Below, piece by piece: positions 1 through 9,818 of a stretch of 24,130 bases of DNA; position 1 is the stretch's first letter; each line of letters begins with the position of its first letter. The stretch comes from 66-474 sp035688305. Lineage in GTDB: Bacteria > Pseudomonadota > Gammaproteobacteria > Xanthomonadales > Rhodanobacteraceae. A program made the translations under genes and the position numbers. Under the pieces are notes generated by a model. It was not told the DNA's origin. It searched no databases and saw only the letters and a list, made by a program, of their open reading frames with translations. The stretch lies in the NCBI GenBank assembly GCA_035688305.1, contig DASSNC010000080.1, positions 1-24,130 of the forward strand, in the 5' to 3' direction.

Positions 1-1084
1 CATTGCGCAACACTTCGGCAAGGCGATTGGGTGCGCCCAGGGCGCGGGTCAGCAAATGGGTGGTCTCGATGACACCCTTGATCACCGGGATGCGCTCGGC
101 GGAGTAGCTGTCGAGCAGCACTTCGTTGCCGTGGCCGCGCAAGGTCAGATCCAGTTTCCAGGCGAGATTCCAGACATCCTGCAAGCCGGTGTTCATGCCC
201 TGCCCGCCAAACGGGCTGTGGATGTGCGCGGCGTCGCCGGCCACGAACATGCGGCCTTCGCGCAGTCGCGCAACCCGGCGGTGATGGATGCGGAAGTAGC
301 TGCTCCAGTGCAAGGCGCGCGCCTCGATGCCGGCCGGCGCGCGTTCGGCCAGCAACCTGCGCGTCAGTGCGAGCGTCGGCACAGCGCCTTCGGCGTCCTG
401 CACCATCGCGACGATGCGGCGGCGCGTGGCGCTCATCGGGAAGATCGCGAGCGGCCCTTCGCGGTTGGGACACAACTGCATCTCGTCGGCCGCAAACGCC
501 GTATTGCTCTCGATGTCCGCCAGCATGAAGCGCTCTTCATATTCGCCGCCAGCGAACGCGAGATCCAGCGCCGAGCGCACTGCGCTGCGGGCGCCGTCGC
601 AACCCACCACGAAGCGCGCCGCCAACGTTTCGGACTGACCCGGCCGATCCAGCGTGACGCTGACCGAATCCGTACCCTGCACCGCCGCCACGAACGCGGT
701 CTGGTATTCCACCGCGCCACCCATGCGTTGCAGTGCATCGACCAGCAACCGCTCGGTCACATCCTGCGGCACCATCGCGATGAAGGGATAGGTGGTGTTG
801 TCCGGCACAAACGGAATCTGCGCCAGCGTGCGCCGCGCGTTCGCCACCCGGATCGCATTGACCCGGTTCGCGGCCGCGCAGAACGGTCCGGCGAGGCCGG
901 CCATGTCGAAGATCTCCAGCGTGCGCGGGAAGATCGCCAATGCCTTGGAGTGCCCGGACTGGCGCGCGTGGTGCTCGACGATGCGAAGGCGCAACCCACG
1001 CCGCGCACATTCGCAAGCGAGGAACAGGCCGACCGGTCCGGCGCCGACAATCAGCACATCGGTATCCACGCGTTCACTCGCCAT
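1..1084 (-). CDS. FAD-dependent aromatic monooxygenase-like oxidoreductase, C-terminus cut by window edge
   Basis: This is a flavoprotein hydroxylase of the PheA/TfdB/UbiH-like superfamily, which use FAD and NAD(P)H to hydroxylate aromatic or polyketide substrates; the substrate cannot be told from the sequence. The reading frame is open to the left edge, so only the first 361 residues are present; relatives are usually about 500-550 residues. A Rossmann dinucleotide-binding GxGxxG (GAGPVG) lies at residues 14-19. The NAD(P)H/FAD 'DG' motif (VVGCDGARSAVR) is near residue 160. The FAD ribityl-binding 'GD' motif (FVAGDAAHIHSPFGGQGMN) is near residue 280. The ATG is preceded by AAGGG at good spacing. 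It starts 44 bases after the recG stop on the same strand, so it may be co-transcribed with recG, although no functional link is evident. The family call is firm; the precise activity is unknown. Confidence 0.88.
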   Translation of the reverse strand, partial: MASERVDTDVLIVGAGPVGLFLACECARRGLRLRIVEHHARQSGHSKALAIFPRTLEIFDMAGLAGPFCAAANRVNAIRVANARRTLAQIPFVPDNTTYPFIAMVPQDVTERLLVDALQRMGGAVEYQTAFVAAVQGTDSVSVTLDRPGQSETLAARFVVGCDGARSAVRSALDLAFAGGEYEERFMLADIESNTAFAADEMQLCPNREGPLAIFPMSATRRRIVAMVQDAEGAVPTLALTRRLLAERAPAGIEARALHWSSYFRIHHRRVARLREGRMFVAGDAAHIHSPFGGQGMNTGLQDVWNLAWKLDLTLRGHGNEVLLDSYSAERIPVIKGVIETTHLLTRALGAPNRLAEVLRN

Positions 1085-1128
1085 GCTGAAGGCCCTTGTT
1101 GGGGTAAAGGTATCGTGCGCGCGGCGCC

Positions 1129-3270
<2,142 letters not shown>

Positions 3271-3299
3271 GCACCGATTCCCATGCAGGCACGCGCCCC

Positions 3300-3866
3300 A
3301 TGAGCGAATTCGAATACATTTCGGTGCTGCTTTCCATCATCCTCGGCCTCGGCGTGACGCAGCTGCTGTCCGGCCTTGCGCGGCTGCTGCGCGACGGGCA
3401 CGCGCTGGCGCCGGCATGGTGGATCTTCGTGATGATCGCCACGCTGCTGCTGGCGGACCTGCAGATCTGGTGGGTTTCCTTCGACTGGCGCCACCTGCCG
3501 CAATGGACCTTCTTCGGCTACGCGGCCTTCATGATCCTGCCGGTGCTGATGTACCTGCTGGCCTATCTCGTGCTGCCGGACAACCTGCACCTGGACGGAC
3601 ACGAACTCGTGCGCGAATTCATCAACCACCGCCGGCCGTTCTATGCCTGCCTCGCGCTGGTGCCGCTCGCCAGCTTCTTCCAGGAGCGGTTGCTCACCGG
3701 CCATCTGCCGGGACTGAACCTGGACACCGGGTTCCGGTTGCTGTTTTTGGTGATTGCCGTGCCCGGCTTCCTGTCGCGGCGCATCGCCGTGCAGGCAACG
3801 GTCGCCTCGCTGGCATTGCTGAACATGGCCACCTACACCAGCCTGCTGTTCGTGCAGATGCGCTGA
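3300..3866 (+). CDS. hypothetical six-helix integral membrane protein
   Basis: I do not recognise a named function. The 188-residue product is strongly hydrophobic, with likely transmembrane segments at about 6-28, 38-58, 70-92, 113-128, 144-160 and 163-184. Short charged loops (RDGHA, HELVREFINHRR) separate them. There is no cleavable signal peptide and no obvious enzymatic motif. The start MSEFEYISVLL was chosen because the frame upstream (from 3252) encodes a non-hydrophobic leader without a ribosome site. Even this ATG has only a poor Shine-Dalgarno match. The gene is divergent from recG, with 29 bases between the two annotated starts, and converges on ridA with 36 bases between. It interrupts an otherwise minus-strand block of conserved genes, which suggests a lineage-specific insertion. 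Proteins beginning this way occur as uncharacterised membrane proteins in proteobacteria; that is from memory and was not checked. Confidence 0.8.
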   Translation: MSEFEYISVLLSIILGLGVTQLLSGLARLLRDGHALAPAWWIFVMIATLLLADLQIWWVSFDWRHLPQWTFFGYAAFMILPVLMYLLAYLVLPDNLHLDGHELVREFINHRRPFYACLALVPLASFFQERLLTGHLPGLNLDTGFRLLFLVIAVPGFLSRRIAVQATVASLALLNMATYTSLLFVQMR

Positions 3867-3902
3867 AGCGCCGGCCGGACTCGCTTCCCGTAGCGGCGCC
3901 GA

Positions 3903-4289
3903 TCAGCCGCTGACCACCGCGATCACGTCGATCTCCACCCCCGCGCCGCGCGGCAGCGCCGCCACGCCGATGGTCGAGCGCGCCGGATACGGCTCGCTGA
4001 AATGGCGCTGCATCACCGCGTTGACGGCGCCGAAGTTGCCGAGATCGGTCATGTAGATTGCCACGCGCACGACGTCATCGAAGGATGCGCCGCCCGCGGC
4101 GAGTACGGCTTCCAGATTCTTGAAAACGCGTTCGGCCTGAGCACTGACATCGCCGGCCACCATCTCGCCAGTCTCGGGGTCGAGCGGCGTCTGGCCCGAC
4201 AAGTACAACGTATTCCCGGCGCGCACGGCCTGGGAGTACGGGCCGATGGCCTTGGGCGCGGATTCGGAATGGATGGCTAGGCGTGGCAT
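3903..4289 (-). CDS. ridA: RidA family reactive intermediate/imine deaminase
   Basis: RidA (YjgF/YER057c/UK114) hydrolyses reactive enamine/imine intermediates released by PLP enzymes such as threonine dehydratase, and acts as a cytosolic trimer. The 128-residue product has the family's normal length and signatures: GPYSQAV near the start, LYLSGQTPLDPETGEMV, and the C-terminal block PARSTIGVAALPRGAGVEID. The Arg in PARS corresponds to the catalytic, carboxylate-binding arginine of the family. I chose the ATG giving MPRLAIHSESAPKAIGPYSQ, because the longer open frame upstream has no family similarity. It lies 92 bases downstream of the MutS-like gene and upstream of recG on the same strand. 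A ridA gene beside spoT/recG fits a common gammaproteobacterial arrangement. Confidence 0.95.
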   Translation of the reverse strand: MPRLAIHSESAPKAIGPYSQAVRAGNTLYLSGQTPLDPETGEMVAGDVSAQAERVFKNLEAVLAAGGASFDDVVRVAIYMTDLGNFGAVNAVMQRHFSEPYPARSTIGVAALPRGAGVEIDVIAVVSG

Positions 4290-4381
4290 GGGTCGACTCG
4301 CTGCGGCGGAAACGCAAAGTGTAACGGCCACGCGCAGCCCGGGCGCAACGATCACAAGACGCCGGACGCGCCCGGCGGGCA

Positions 4382-6010
4382 TCAACCGGTTTGCGCCGCC
4401 GCCTCGGCATCCTGGGCGGCATAGCGCATGGCCGGCGCGATCACTTCGCCCGGAAATCCCAACTCCCGCAGCAACCTGATTGCATTGCGTTCGGTGGCCG
4501 GGCCGGCGCGCAGGGTGTAATCGAAGTAGCCGTCCACTTCGGGGCTCTCCTGAAAATGGAACAGCCGGTAGCAATCACCCAAGCTGCCCTGCAATTCGAC
4601 GTCGTGCGTGGTGGCGAGCACCACACCATTGCGTCCAAGCGTTTCCAGTACCGCGCGCGCGATCGCCACGCGCTCGACCGTATTGGTACCGCTGAAGAGT
4701 TCGTCGATCACGAAGATCGCGCCACCAGTGCCCGACGGCGCAGCGAGAAACGACTGGATGGTCTCGACCTCGGAGAAGTAGTGGCTCTTGCCAGCGGCGA
4801 TCGAATGCGCAGCCTGGATCGAAGCCATCACGCAGGCACGCGGGATCGTTGCTGCCGACGCCAGGCAAAAACCCAGCGTCTGTCCCAGCAGCACGTTCAC
4901 GCCGAGCATCTTGATGAAGGTGGTCTTGCCGGCCATGTTGGAACCCGTCACCAGGGCGGATTGCCCGTCGAGCCGAACGGAATTGGCGACACCGTCCACC
5001 AGCAACGGATGGCGGCCATCGCGGATGTCCAGCAATGCCGCGTCGACCAGTTTCGGCGGGCAGTCGCGCCCGGCGTAATCAAGCCATGACGCAATCGCGA
5101 GCGTGGCGTCGACTTCGCCCACCAACTCGAACGAAGCGGCCAGCCGCGACCGCAGCCGCGCGAACTTCGCCAGCGCACGCATGTGCACCAGCGGCTCCAG
5201 CAGAAACGCGAAGTTCAGCCATACGACGCCGTAGGAAATGACGGGTCGCTTCAGGAATGCCAACAGGCGCAGTGCGTTGCGCACGGCGGCCCGATTGCCG
5301 CGCTCGTCGCGAAGCCCCGCAAGGCAACGCACCGACGGACACGCGCCGGCCAACGCCGCCAGCGCGTTCGCCACGTCGATCAGTACCAGGCAGCGCTTCA
5401 ACATCTCCACTTCCGCAAGTGCGCGCCCGCACACGCGCGCCAGGATCGCGACGTTCACGAACGCCATCACGATCCAGATCGCCATCGGCCACGACCATGC
5501 GATCACGCCGGCAAGCACCACGATCGACGCGAGGCTCCAGGCCACAAGCAAGGCACGCTGCGGCAAGGGCGGCGGCAACGCTCCGAAGATGAAATTAGCG
5601 ATGCGCGCGTCGTCATCGTTGCGCAGCGGCAGCAAGGCACGCTCCAATTTTTCCCGTGCAGCTGCATCGGACTGCAAGGCGCGATACACGGCGTGCCGGC
5701 TGGCGAGTGCGCCTGTGTCCCGGTTCAGCGTTCGCATCCACCGATACAGCACCTGGCTGCCCAGCGGCGTGATGCATGCGTCGATCGACGCGAAAATCTT
5801 CGGAAACTCGAGGTCCGTCCAGGTCTTGTCGTCGATGCACGCGGAGGCATCGGCGTCTGCAACGTGATCGAAAAAGTCGCGGGCCAGCCAGCCATCGCGA
5901 TCGCCGGGTTTGCCCCACCTCAAGCGCAGATCACGCAGCGCCTTGCGCGCAGGCGACAACCCATCCTGCAATCGCGAATACAACGTTGCGATCACGACTG
6001 TTGGCGACAT
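4382..6010 (-). CDS. MutS-like ATPase with a predicted transmembrane hairpin
   Basis: This 542-residue protein has the C-terminal ATPase of the MutS superfamily: Walker A TGSNMAGKTT (355-364), Walker B FVIDEL (433-438) with catalytic Glu437, a following FSGTN signature-like stretch, and a switch His469 in ATTHD. Upstream, DDKTWTDLEFPKIFASID and TPLGSQVLYRWM (60-92) match the core/lever start of MutS-like proteins. The mismatch-recognition and connector domains of true MutS are absent. Residues 153-172 and 174-193 are two adjacent very hydrophobic segments, predicted to anchor the protein in the inner membrane. It is therefore not classical mismatch repair MutS (about 850 residues) and probably not MutS2, since no Smr domain is visible. 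Its function is unknown. The ATG follows an AGGA ribosome site. It lies between spoT and ridA on the same strand. Confidence 0.87.
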   Translation of the reverse strand: MSPTVVIATLYSRLQDGLSPARKALRDLRLRWGKPGDRDGWLARDFFDHVADADASACIDDKTWTDLEFPKIFASIDACITPLGSQVLYRWMRTLNRDTGALASRHAVYRALQSDAAAREKLERALLPLRNDDDARIANFIFGALPPPLPQRALLVAWSLASIVVLAGVIAWSWPMAIWIVMAFVNVAILARVCGRALAEVEMLKRCLVLIDVANALAALAGACPSVRCLAGLRDERGNRAAVRNALRLLAFLKRPVISYGVVWLNFAFLLEPLVHMRALAKFARLRSRLAASFELVGEVDATLAIASWLDYAGRDCPPKLVDAALLDIRDGRHPLLVDGVANSVRLDGQSALVTGSNMAGKTTFIKMLGVNVLLGQTLGFCLASAATIPRACVMASIQAAHSIAAGKSHYFSEVETIQSFLAAPSGTGGAIFVIDELFSGTNTVERVAIARAVLETLGRNGVVLATTHDVELQGSLGDCYRLFHFQESPEVDGYFDYTLRAGPATERNAIRLLRELGFPGEVIAPAMRYAAQDAEAAAQTG

Positions 6011-6119
6011 CTCACGGAGTTCCTTTCAAGCTGATGCGTGCATGGTGCTGCCGCACGCCTGCTCCAGCGCGTCCGGCGTTACCCGAGATTGAGTCGCCAT
6101 TCGCGCTTCGCAAGTGCAG

Positions 6120-8315
6120 CTACAGCGGATGCCGGTACACGCCGTTGGCGACCTTGGTGTTGCGCACGCGGCGCATCACGTCGGCGAGGTGCTTGCGGTT
6201 CTTCACGTCGATCGCGAACATCAGGGTGGCGGCCTGGATGCCCTTTTCGGTGTACTTGACGTCTTCGATGTTGGAATCGGTGTCCGCGATCGCTGCCGAA
6301 ATGGTCGCCAGCACGCCCGGCCGGTTGACCACTTCAACCCGCAACTCGACGCGGAAGTCGCCCTGCACCCGCTTGTCCCAGCCAATCTCGACCCGCCGTT
6401 CCGGCTGCTTGGCCAATTCGGCGACGTTGGGACATTCGACGCGATGCACGACGATGCCGCGGCCCGGTGACAGGTAACCGACGATCTCGTCGCCCGGCAA
6501 CGGATGGCAGCAATTGGCGAAGCTCAACACGCCTCGCTCGCCGCCGCTGATCAGGATTTTTTCCGAACGACGCTGCGTCTTGCCCAGGATGTTGCCACCG
6601 AGTTCGGTCAACTTGGCCGCAGTCTGGTCGGGCATGCGGTTGCCGAGCGCGATGTCGGACAGCAGGTCCTCCAGGCGGCGCAGGTTGTGTTCCGCAAGGA
6701 AACGATCCAGCGCCTCCGGCGGGATCGCATCAAGGCTGGAGCCGCGCGCATCCAGCGCGCTTTCCAGCATGCGATGCCCGAAGTCGATCGCGTCCTCGTG
6801 CTGCAAGTGTTTCAGGTATTGCCGGATCGCGGCGCGGGCCTTGCCGGTGACCGCGAAATCCAGCCATTGCGGGTTCGGCACCGCGGAGGGCGCGGTGATC
6901 ACTTCGACCGTCTGCCCGGACTCCGGTTGCGAGCGCAGCGGCGCCAGCTTGCCGTCGATGCGCGCCGCCACCGTGTGCATGCCGACGTCGGTGTGCACGG
7001 CGAACGCGAAGTCGAGCGCGGTCGCATTCTTGGGCAGTGACTGGATGTCGCCAGCCGGCGTGAACAGGTAGACCTCATCGGGGAACAAGTCGACCTTGAC
7101 GTTTTCGATGAATTCGAGCGATGACGGTGTCGCGGCCTGACTGTCGGCAAGACCCGACACCCACGCGCGCGCGCGCGACTGCGCGCTGTTGGGGGGCGTC
7201 GCATCGACCTTGTACGACCAGTGCGCGGCCACGCCGCGCTCGGCCACCGAATTCATGTCCTCGGTGCGGATCTGGATCTCGATCGGCGCGCCGAACGGGC
7301 CGAACAACACGGTATGCAACGACTGGTAGCCGTTGACCTTCGGGATCGCGATGAAATCCTTGAAGCGCTTGTCCACTGGTTTGAACAGCGAATGCACCGA
7401 CCCCAGGGCCTGATAGCAATGCGGCACGGTGTCGGTGACCAGGCGGAATCCATAGACATCCATCAACTGGTCGAAGGTCTTGTGTTCGCTGCGCATCTTC
7501 GACCAGATGCTGTATGGCGACTTCACGCGGCTGACGATACGCACCGGTATGCCGTCAAAGGCCAGCCGTTCGGCCAGCGCATGTTCGATCTTCGCCATGG
7601 ATTCACGGCGGTCGCCCACGGTGCGCCGGATCCGCGACGCAATGATCTTGTAGCGGTCGGGGTACAAGCTGCGAAAGCCGAGATCCTGCAATTCAGCACG
7701 TACCGCATTCATGCCGAGGCGGGCCGCGATGGGCGCGTAGATTTCGAGCGTCTCACGCGCGATGCGCCGCCGCGCATCGGGCTCCATCGCCGACAAGGTG
7801 CGCATGTTGTGCAGGCGGTCGGCCAGCTTGATCAGGATGACACGCAGATCACGCGCCATCGCCAGCAGCATCTTGCGGAAGCTTTCCGCATCGGCCTCGA
7901 GGCGACTGGCGAAATCCACCCGCTCCAGTTTGGTGACACCGTCGACCAGTTCGGTCACCGTCTCGCCGAAGCTCGCTTCCAGCTGCGCGCGCGTCAGGCC
8001 GGTATCTTCCAGCGTGTCGTGCAGCATCGCCGCGATGATCGTCTCGGCGTCGAGTCGCAAGCCCGCGAGGATCGTCGCCACTGCGACCGGATGCGTGATG
8101 TACGGCTCGCCACTCTTGCGGCGCTGGCTGGCGTGGGCATGCGCACCCACCGCGTACGCGCCGCGCACGCGCTCGACCTGTGCAGGCGGCAGGTAGCTCG
8201 CCAGCTGTTCGGCCAACGCATCAATACCGGCGCGATCTCCCGCGGCAGGCGCCGGCCTGTCGGCGACCACCGCCAGGCTGCTGCCTGTTTCCCGTTTGGA
8301 TTTGCGCTTGCGCAT
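6120..8315 (-). CDS. spoT: bifunctional (p)ppGpp synthetase/hydrolase SpoT
   Basis: SpoT makes and degrades the alarmone (p)ppGpp. The 731 residues carry all expected domains. The HD hydrolase domain has His75 (ITHP), His99-Asp100 and Glu103-Asp104 (HDTLEDT), so it should be an active hydrolase. The synthetase domain carries RFKD at 317-320; this is the RxKD form typical of bifunctional enzymes rather than the ExDD form of monofunctional RelA. It also has NGYQSLHT and EIQIRTEDM. A TGS domain follows (about 410-470), then the conserved-cysteine region (NCCHPLPGDEI, about 600) and a C-terminal ACT domain. rpoZ lies upstream on the same strand, as in many proteobacteria, but here it is separated by a 1-kb repeat array. 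The ribosome site before the ATG is weak. An AGTCAA at 8346-8351 (TTGACT on the coding strand) could be a -35 element, but no good -10 follows it. Confidence 0.97.
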   Translation of the reverse strand: MRKRKSKRETGSSLAVVADRPAPAAGDRAGIDALAEQLASYLPPAQVERVRGAYAVGAHAHASQRRKSGEPYITHPVAVATILAGLRLDAETIIAAMLHDTLEDTGLTRAQLEASFGETVTELVDGVTKLERVDFASRLEADAESFRKMLLAMARDLRVILIKLADRLHNMRTLSAMEPDARRRIARETLEIYAPIAARLGMNAVRAELQDLGFRSLYPDRYKIIASRIRRTVGDRRESMAKIEHALAERLAFDGIPVRIVSRVKSPYSIWSKMRSEHKTFDQLMDVYGFRLVTDTVPHCYQALGSVHSLFKPVDKRFKDFIAIPKVNGYQSLHTVLFGPFGAPIEIQIRTEDMNSVAERGVAAHWSYKVDATPPNSAQSRARAWVSGLADSQAATPSSLEFIENVKVDLFPDEVYLFTPAGDIQSLPKNATALDFAFAVHTDVGMHTVAARIDGKLAPLRSQPESGQTVEVITAPSAVPNPQWLDFAVTGKARAAIRQYLKHLQHEDAIDFGHRMLESALDARGSSLDAIPPEALDRFLAEHNLRRLEDLLSDIALGNRMPDQTAAKLTELGGNILGKTQRRSEKILISGGERGVLSFANCCHPLPGDEIVGYLSPGRGIVVHRVECPNVAELAKQPERRVEIGWDKRVQGDFRVELRVEVVNRPGVLATISAAIADTDSNIEDVKYTEKGIQAATLMFAIDVKNRKHLADVMRRVRNTKVANGVYRHPL

Positions 8316-8370
8316 GACTGCACGCTATTTCAGGGCGGGCGCGCGAGTCAATCCCGCGGTGTTGCGGCCG

Positions 8371-9295
8371 GCGCCAACCCAACCTGCGCAATTTCGTTGC
8401 CGGCCATCCGTTGCCCCACGTAGGTTGGGCTGACCCGGTGCTCTCCCGGGGAAGCCCAACACGCGCACGCAACAACGTTGGGCTTCGCTTCGCTCAACCC
8501 AACCTACGCCAATACGCGAACGTCGCCCCCATCCGCCCCACGGACGCCTTCTCCCGCATGCGGGGGAAGGGAACCCGAAAAGTGTAGGTTGGGCTGACCC
8601 GGCGCTCTCCCGGGGAAGCCCAACACGGCCGAGCGACAACGTTGGGCTTCGCTTCGCTCAACCCAACCTACGCAAATGCGCGAACGTCGCCCCATCCAGC
8701 CTTCGGCCACCTTCTCCCGCACGCGGGGGAAGGGAAACCGAAAAGTGTAGGTTGGGCTGACCCGGCGCTTTTCCCGGGGAAGCCCAACACGCGAATGCGA
8801 CGACGTTGGGCTTCGCTTCGCTCAACCCAACCTACGCAAATACGCGAACGTCGCCCCCATCCGCCCCACGGGCACCTTTCCCCGCACGCGACGGAAGGAA
8901 TATCCAAACGTGTAGGCTGGGCTGACCCGGCGCCTTTCCCGGGGAAGCCCAACACGCCTCAGCGACAACGTTGGGCTTCGCTTCGCTCAACCCAACCTGC
9001 GCAAATACGCGAACGTCGCCCCATCCGCCCTGCGGACGCCTTCTCCCGCACGCGGGGGAAGGGAACCCGAAAAGTGTAGGTTGGGCTGACCCGGCGCTCC
9101 TTCCGGGGAAGCCCAACACGGCCGAGCGACAACGTTGGGCTTCGCTTCGCTCAACCCAACCTGCGCCAATACGCGAACGTCGCCCTATCCAGCCTTCGGC
9201 CACCTTCCCCCGCACGCGGGGGAAGGAAATTCAATTGGTGTGTGCGAACCTGGTGCGCGGGCAACCTCGCCCGCAAGCGGGGAAAGGAAAGACGA
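8371..9295. repeat. tandem array of five ~164-bp composite repeats between rpoZ and spoT
   Basis: Five near-identical units begin with GTAGGYTGGGCTGACCCGG at 8420, 8584, 8747, 8912 and 9076, so unit lengths are 164, 163, 165, 164 and about 160. Each unit has two modules. Module A (about 89 bp) runs from GTAGGTTGGG to CCCAACCTAC or CCCAACCTGC. It holds nested inverted repeats, for example GAAGCCCAAC pairing with GTTGGGCTTC, and CCCGG pairing with CCGGG. Module B (about 75 bp) contains CGAACGTCGCCCC, CATCCGCC or CATCCAGC, and a hairpin of the form TCTCCCGCACGCGGGGGAAG. A damaged half-unit (CAACCCAACCTGCGCAA ... CATCCG) precedes the array at 8371-8419, and a degenerate hairpin tail (CCCGCAAGCGGG) follows at 9236-9295. 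Both modules resemble short intergenic repeats common in xanthomonads. The unit length is mostly not a multiple of three and frames shift between units, so open frames through it are not credible genes. Confidence 0.93.
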
Positions 9296-9308
9296 ATCGC
9301 ATCCGGGT

Positions 9309-9325
9309 AAAGGCGCGGAGCGCCT
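9309..9325 (-). terminator. possible weak intrinsic terminator after rpoZ
   Basis: On the coding strand a perfect six-base stem AGGCGC / GCGCCT with a three-base loop (TCC) starts at the last codon position of rpoZ and is followed by TTAC. The stem is GC-rich but the U-tract is very short, so efficient termination is doubtful. It sits directly before the repeat array and could reduce read-through from rpoZ to spoT. Confidence 0.35.
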
Positions 9326-9618
9326 CAGACGTCGTCGAGACCCTTGGACATGTCTTCGTCGACCTCGGCCGCGGCCCACTCCATGGCTTCACGGTCGCGG
9401 CGCTCACGCTCCACGCGATCGATCTCGTCGATGGTCGGCATGTCGATGGTGCGTTCGGCGATTTCGCGCAAGGCCAGCACGGTTGGCTTGTCGTTCTCCG
9501 GGGCGATGGTCGGCTCGACGCCGTGCTCCAGCTGGCGCGCGCGACGGGTAGCCATCAGGACGAGTTCGAAACGGTTGTCGACCACCTTGAGGCAGTCTTC
9601 GACGGTGATGCGGGCCAT
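9325..9618 (-). CDS. rpoZ: DNA-directed RNA polymerase omega subunit
   Basis: Omega is the small RNA polymerase subunit that clamps beta-prime and, in proteobacteria, forms part of a ppGpp binding site. The 97-residue product starts MARITVEDCLKVVDNRFELV and continues LMATRRARQLEHG, the diagnostic omega block, with a usual acidic C-terminal tail. I chose the ATG at the MARITVEDC block rather than a 38-residue upstream extension, because that extension crosses a strong promoter and has no homology. GGAA lies eight bases before the ATG. rpoZ is commonly found with gmk upstream and spoT downstream. Here gmk is about 5 kb away, beyond the mla genes, and rpoZ has its own promoter. Confidence 0.97.
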   Translation of the reverse strand: MARITVEDCLKVVDNRFELVLMATRRARQLEHGVEPTIAPENDKPTVLALREIAERTIDMPTIDEIDRVERERRDREAMEWAAAEVDEDMSKGLDDV

Positions 9619-9649
9619 GTGAGCTTCCGGTGGTGTTGCAAACTTCCAG

Positions 9650-9677
9650 ATTGTACCAGCCCGGCGGGATTTGTCGA
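9650..9677 (-). promoter_or_regulatory. sigma-70 type extended -10 promoter of rpoZ
   Basis: On the minus strand TCGACA (-35, five of six consensus bases, 9672-9677) is separated by 16 bases from TACAAT (-10, five of six, 9650-9655). TGG immediately precedes the -10 element, giving an extended -10. The predicted transcription start near 9643 gives a leader of about 25 bases carrying the rpoZ ribosome site. This makes it the best sigma-70 promoter seen in the window. Confidence 0.75.
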
Positions 9678-9770
9678 ATTTGCCTGGAATGCGCAGCGCG
9701 CCCACACCGACGTATCGCAAGCCCCGCGGCACTTATTCCAGCGCCGTGTCGCTGCTTGTGTCCCGTCGAC

Positions 9771-9776
9771 TACAAT
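9771..9776 (+). promoter_or_regulatory. possible -10 element of mlaA
   Basis: TACAAT lies 42 bases before the mlaA start, in the divergent rpoZ-mlaA spacer. No convincing -35 hexamer is seen 16-18 bases upstream, so only the -10 is proposed. Confidence 0.4.
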
Positions 9777-9818
9777 TGCGTCCTTTGAATTTCGCACTCC
9801 CGACCCAACCCACCGCTG

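Noticed and set aside
8346..8351. TTGACT on the minus strand upstream of spoT as a promoter -35
   Set aside because: The best -10 at proper spacing (AATAGC) matches only three of six bases and would start transcription almost at the ATG. Kept only as a remark under spoT.
7221..8423. 400-codon plus-strand open frame opposite spoT
   Set aside because: It is a shadow of the spoT codon pattern, with no motifs and no ribosome site.
8371..9295. Array considered as a CRISPR locus
   Set aside because: Units are about 164 bp and nearly identical over their whole length, with no short repeat/variable spacer alternation and no cas genes nearby.
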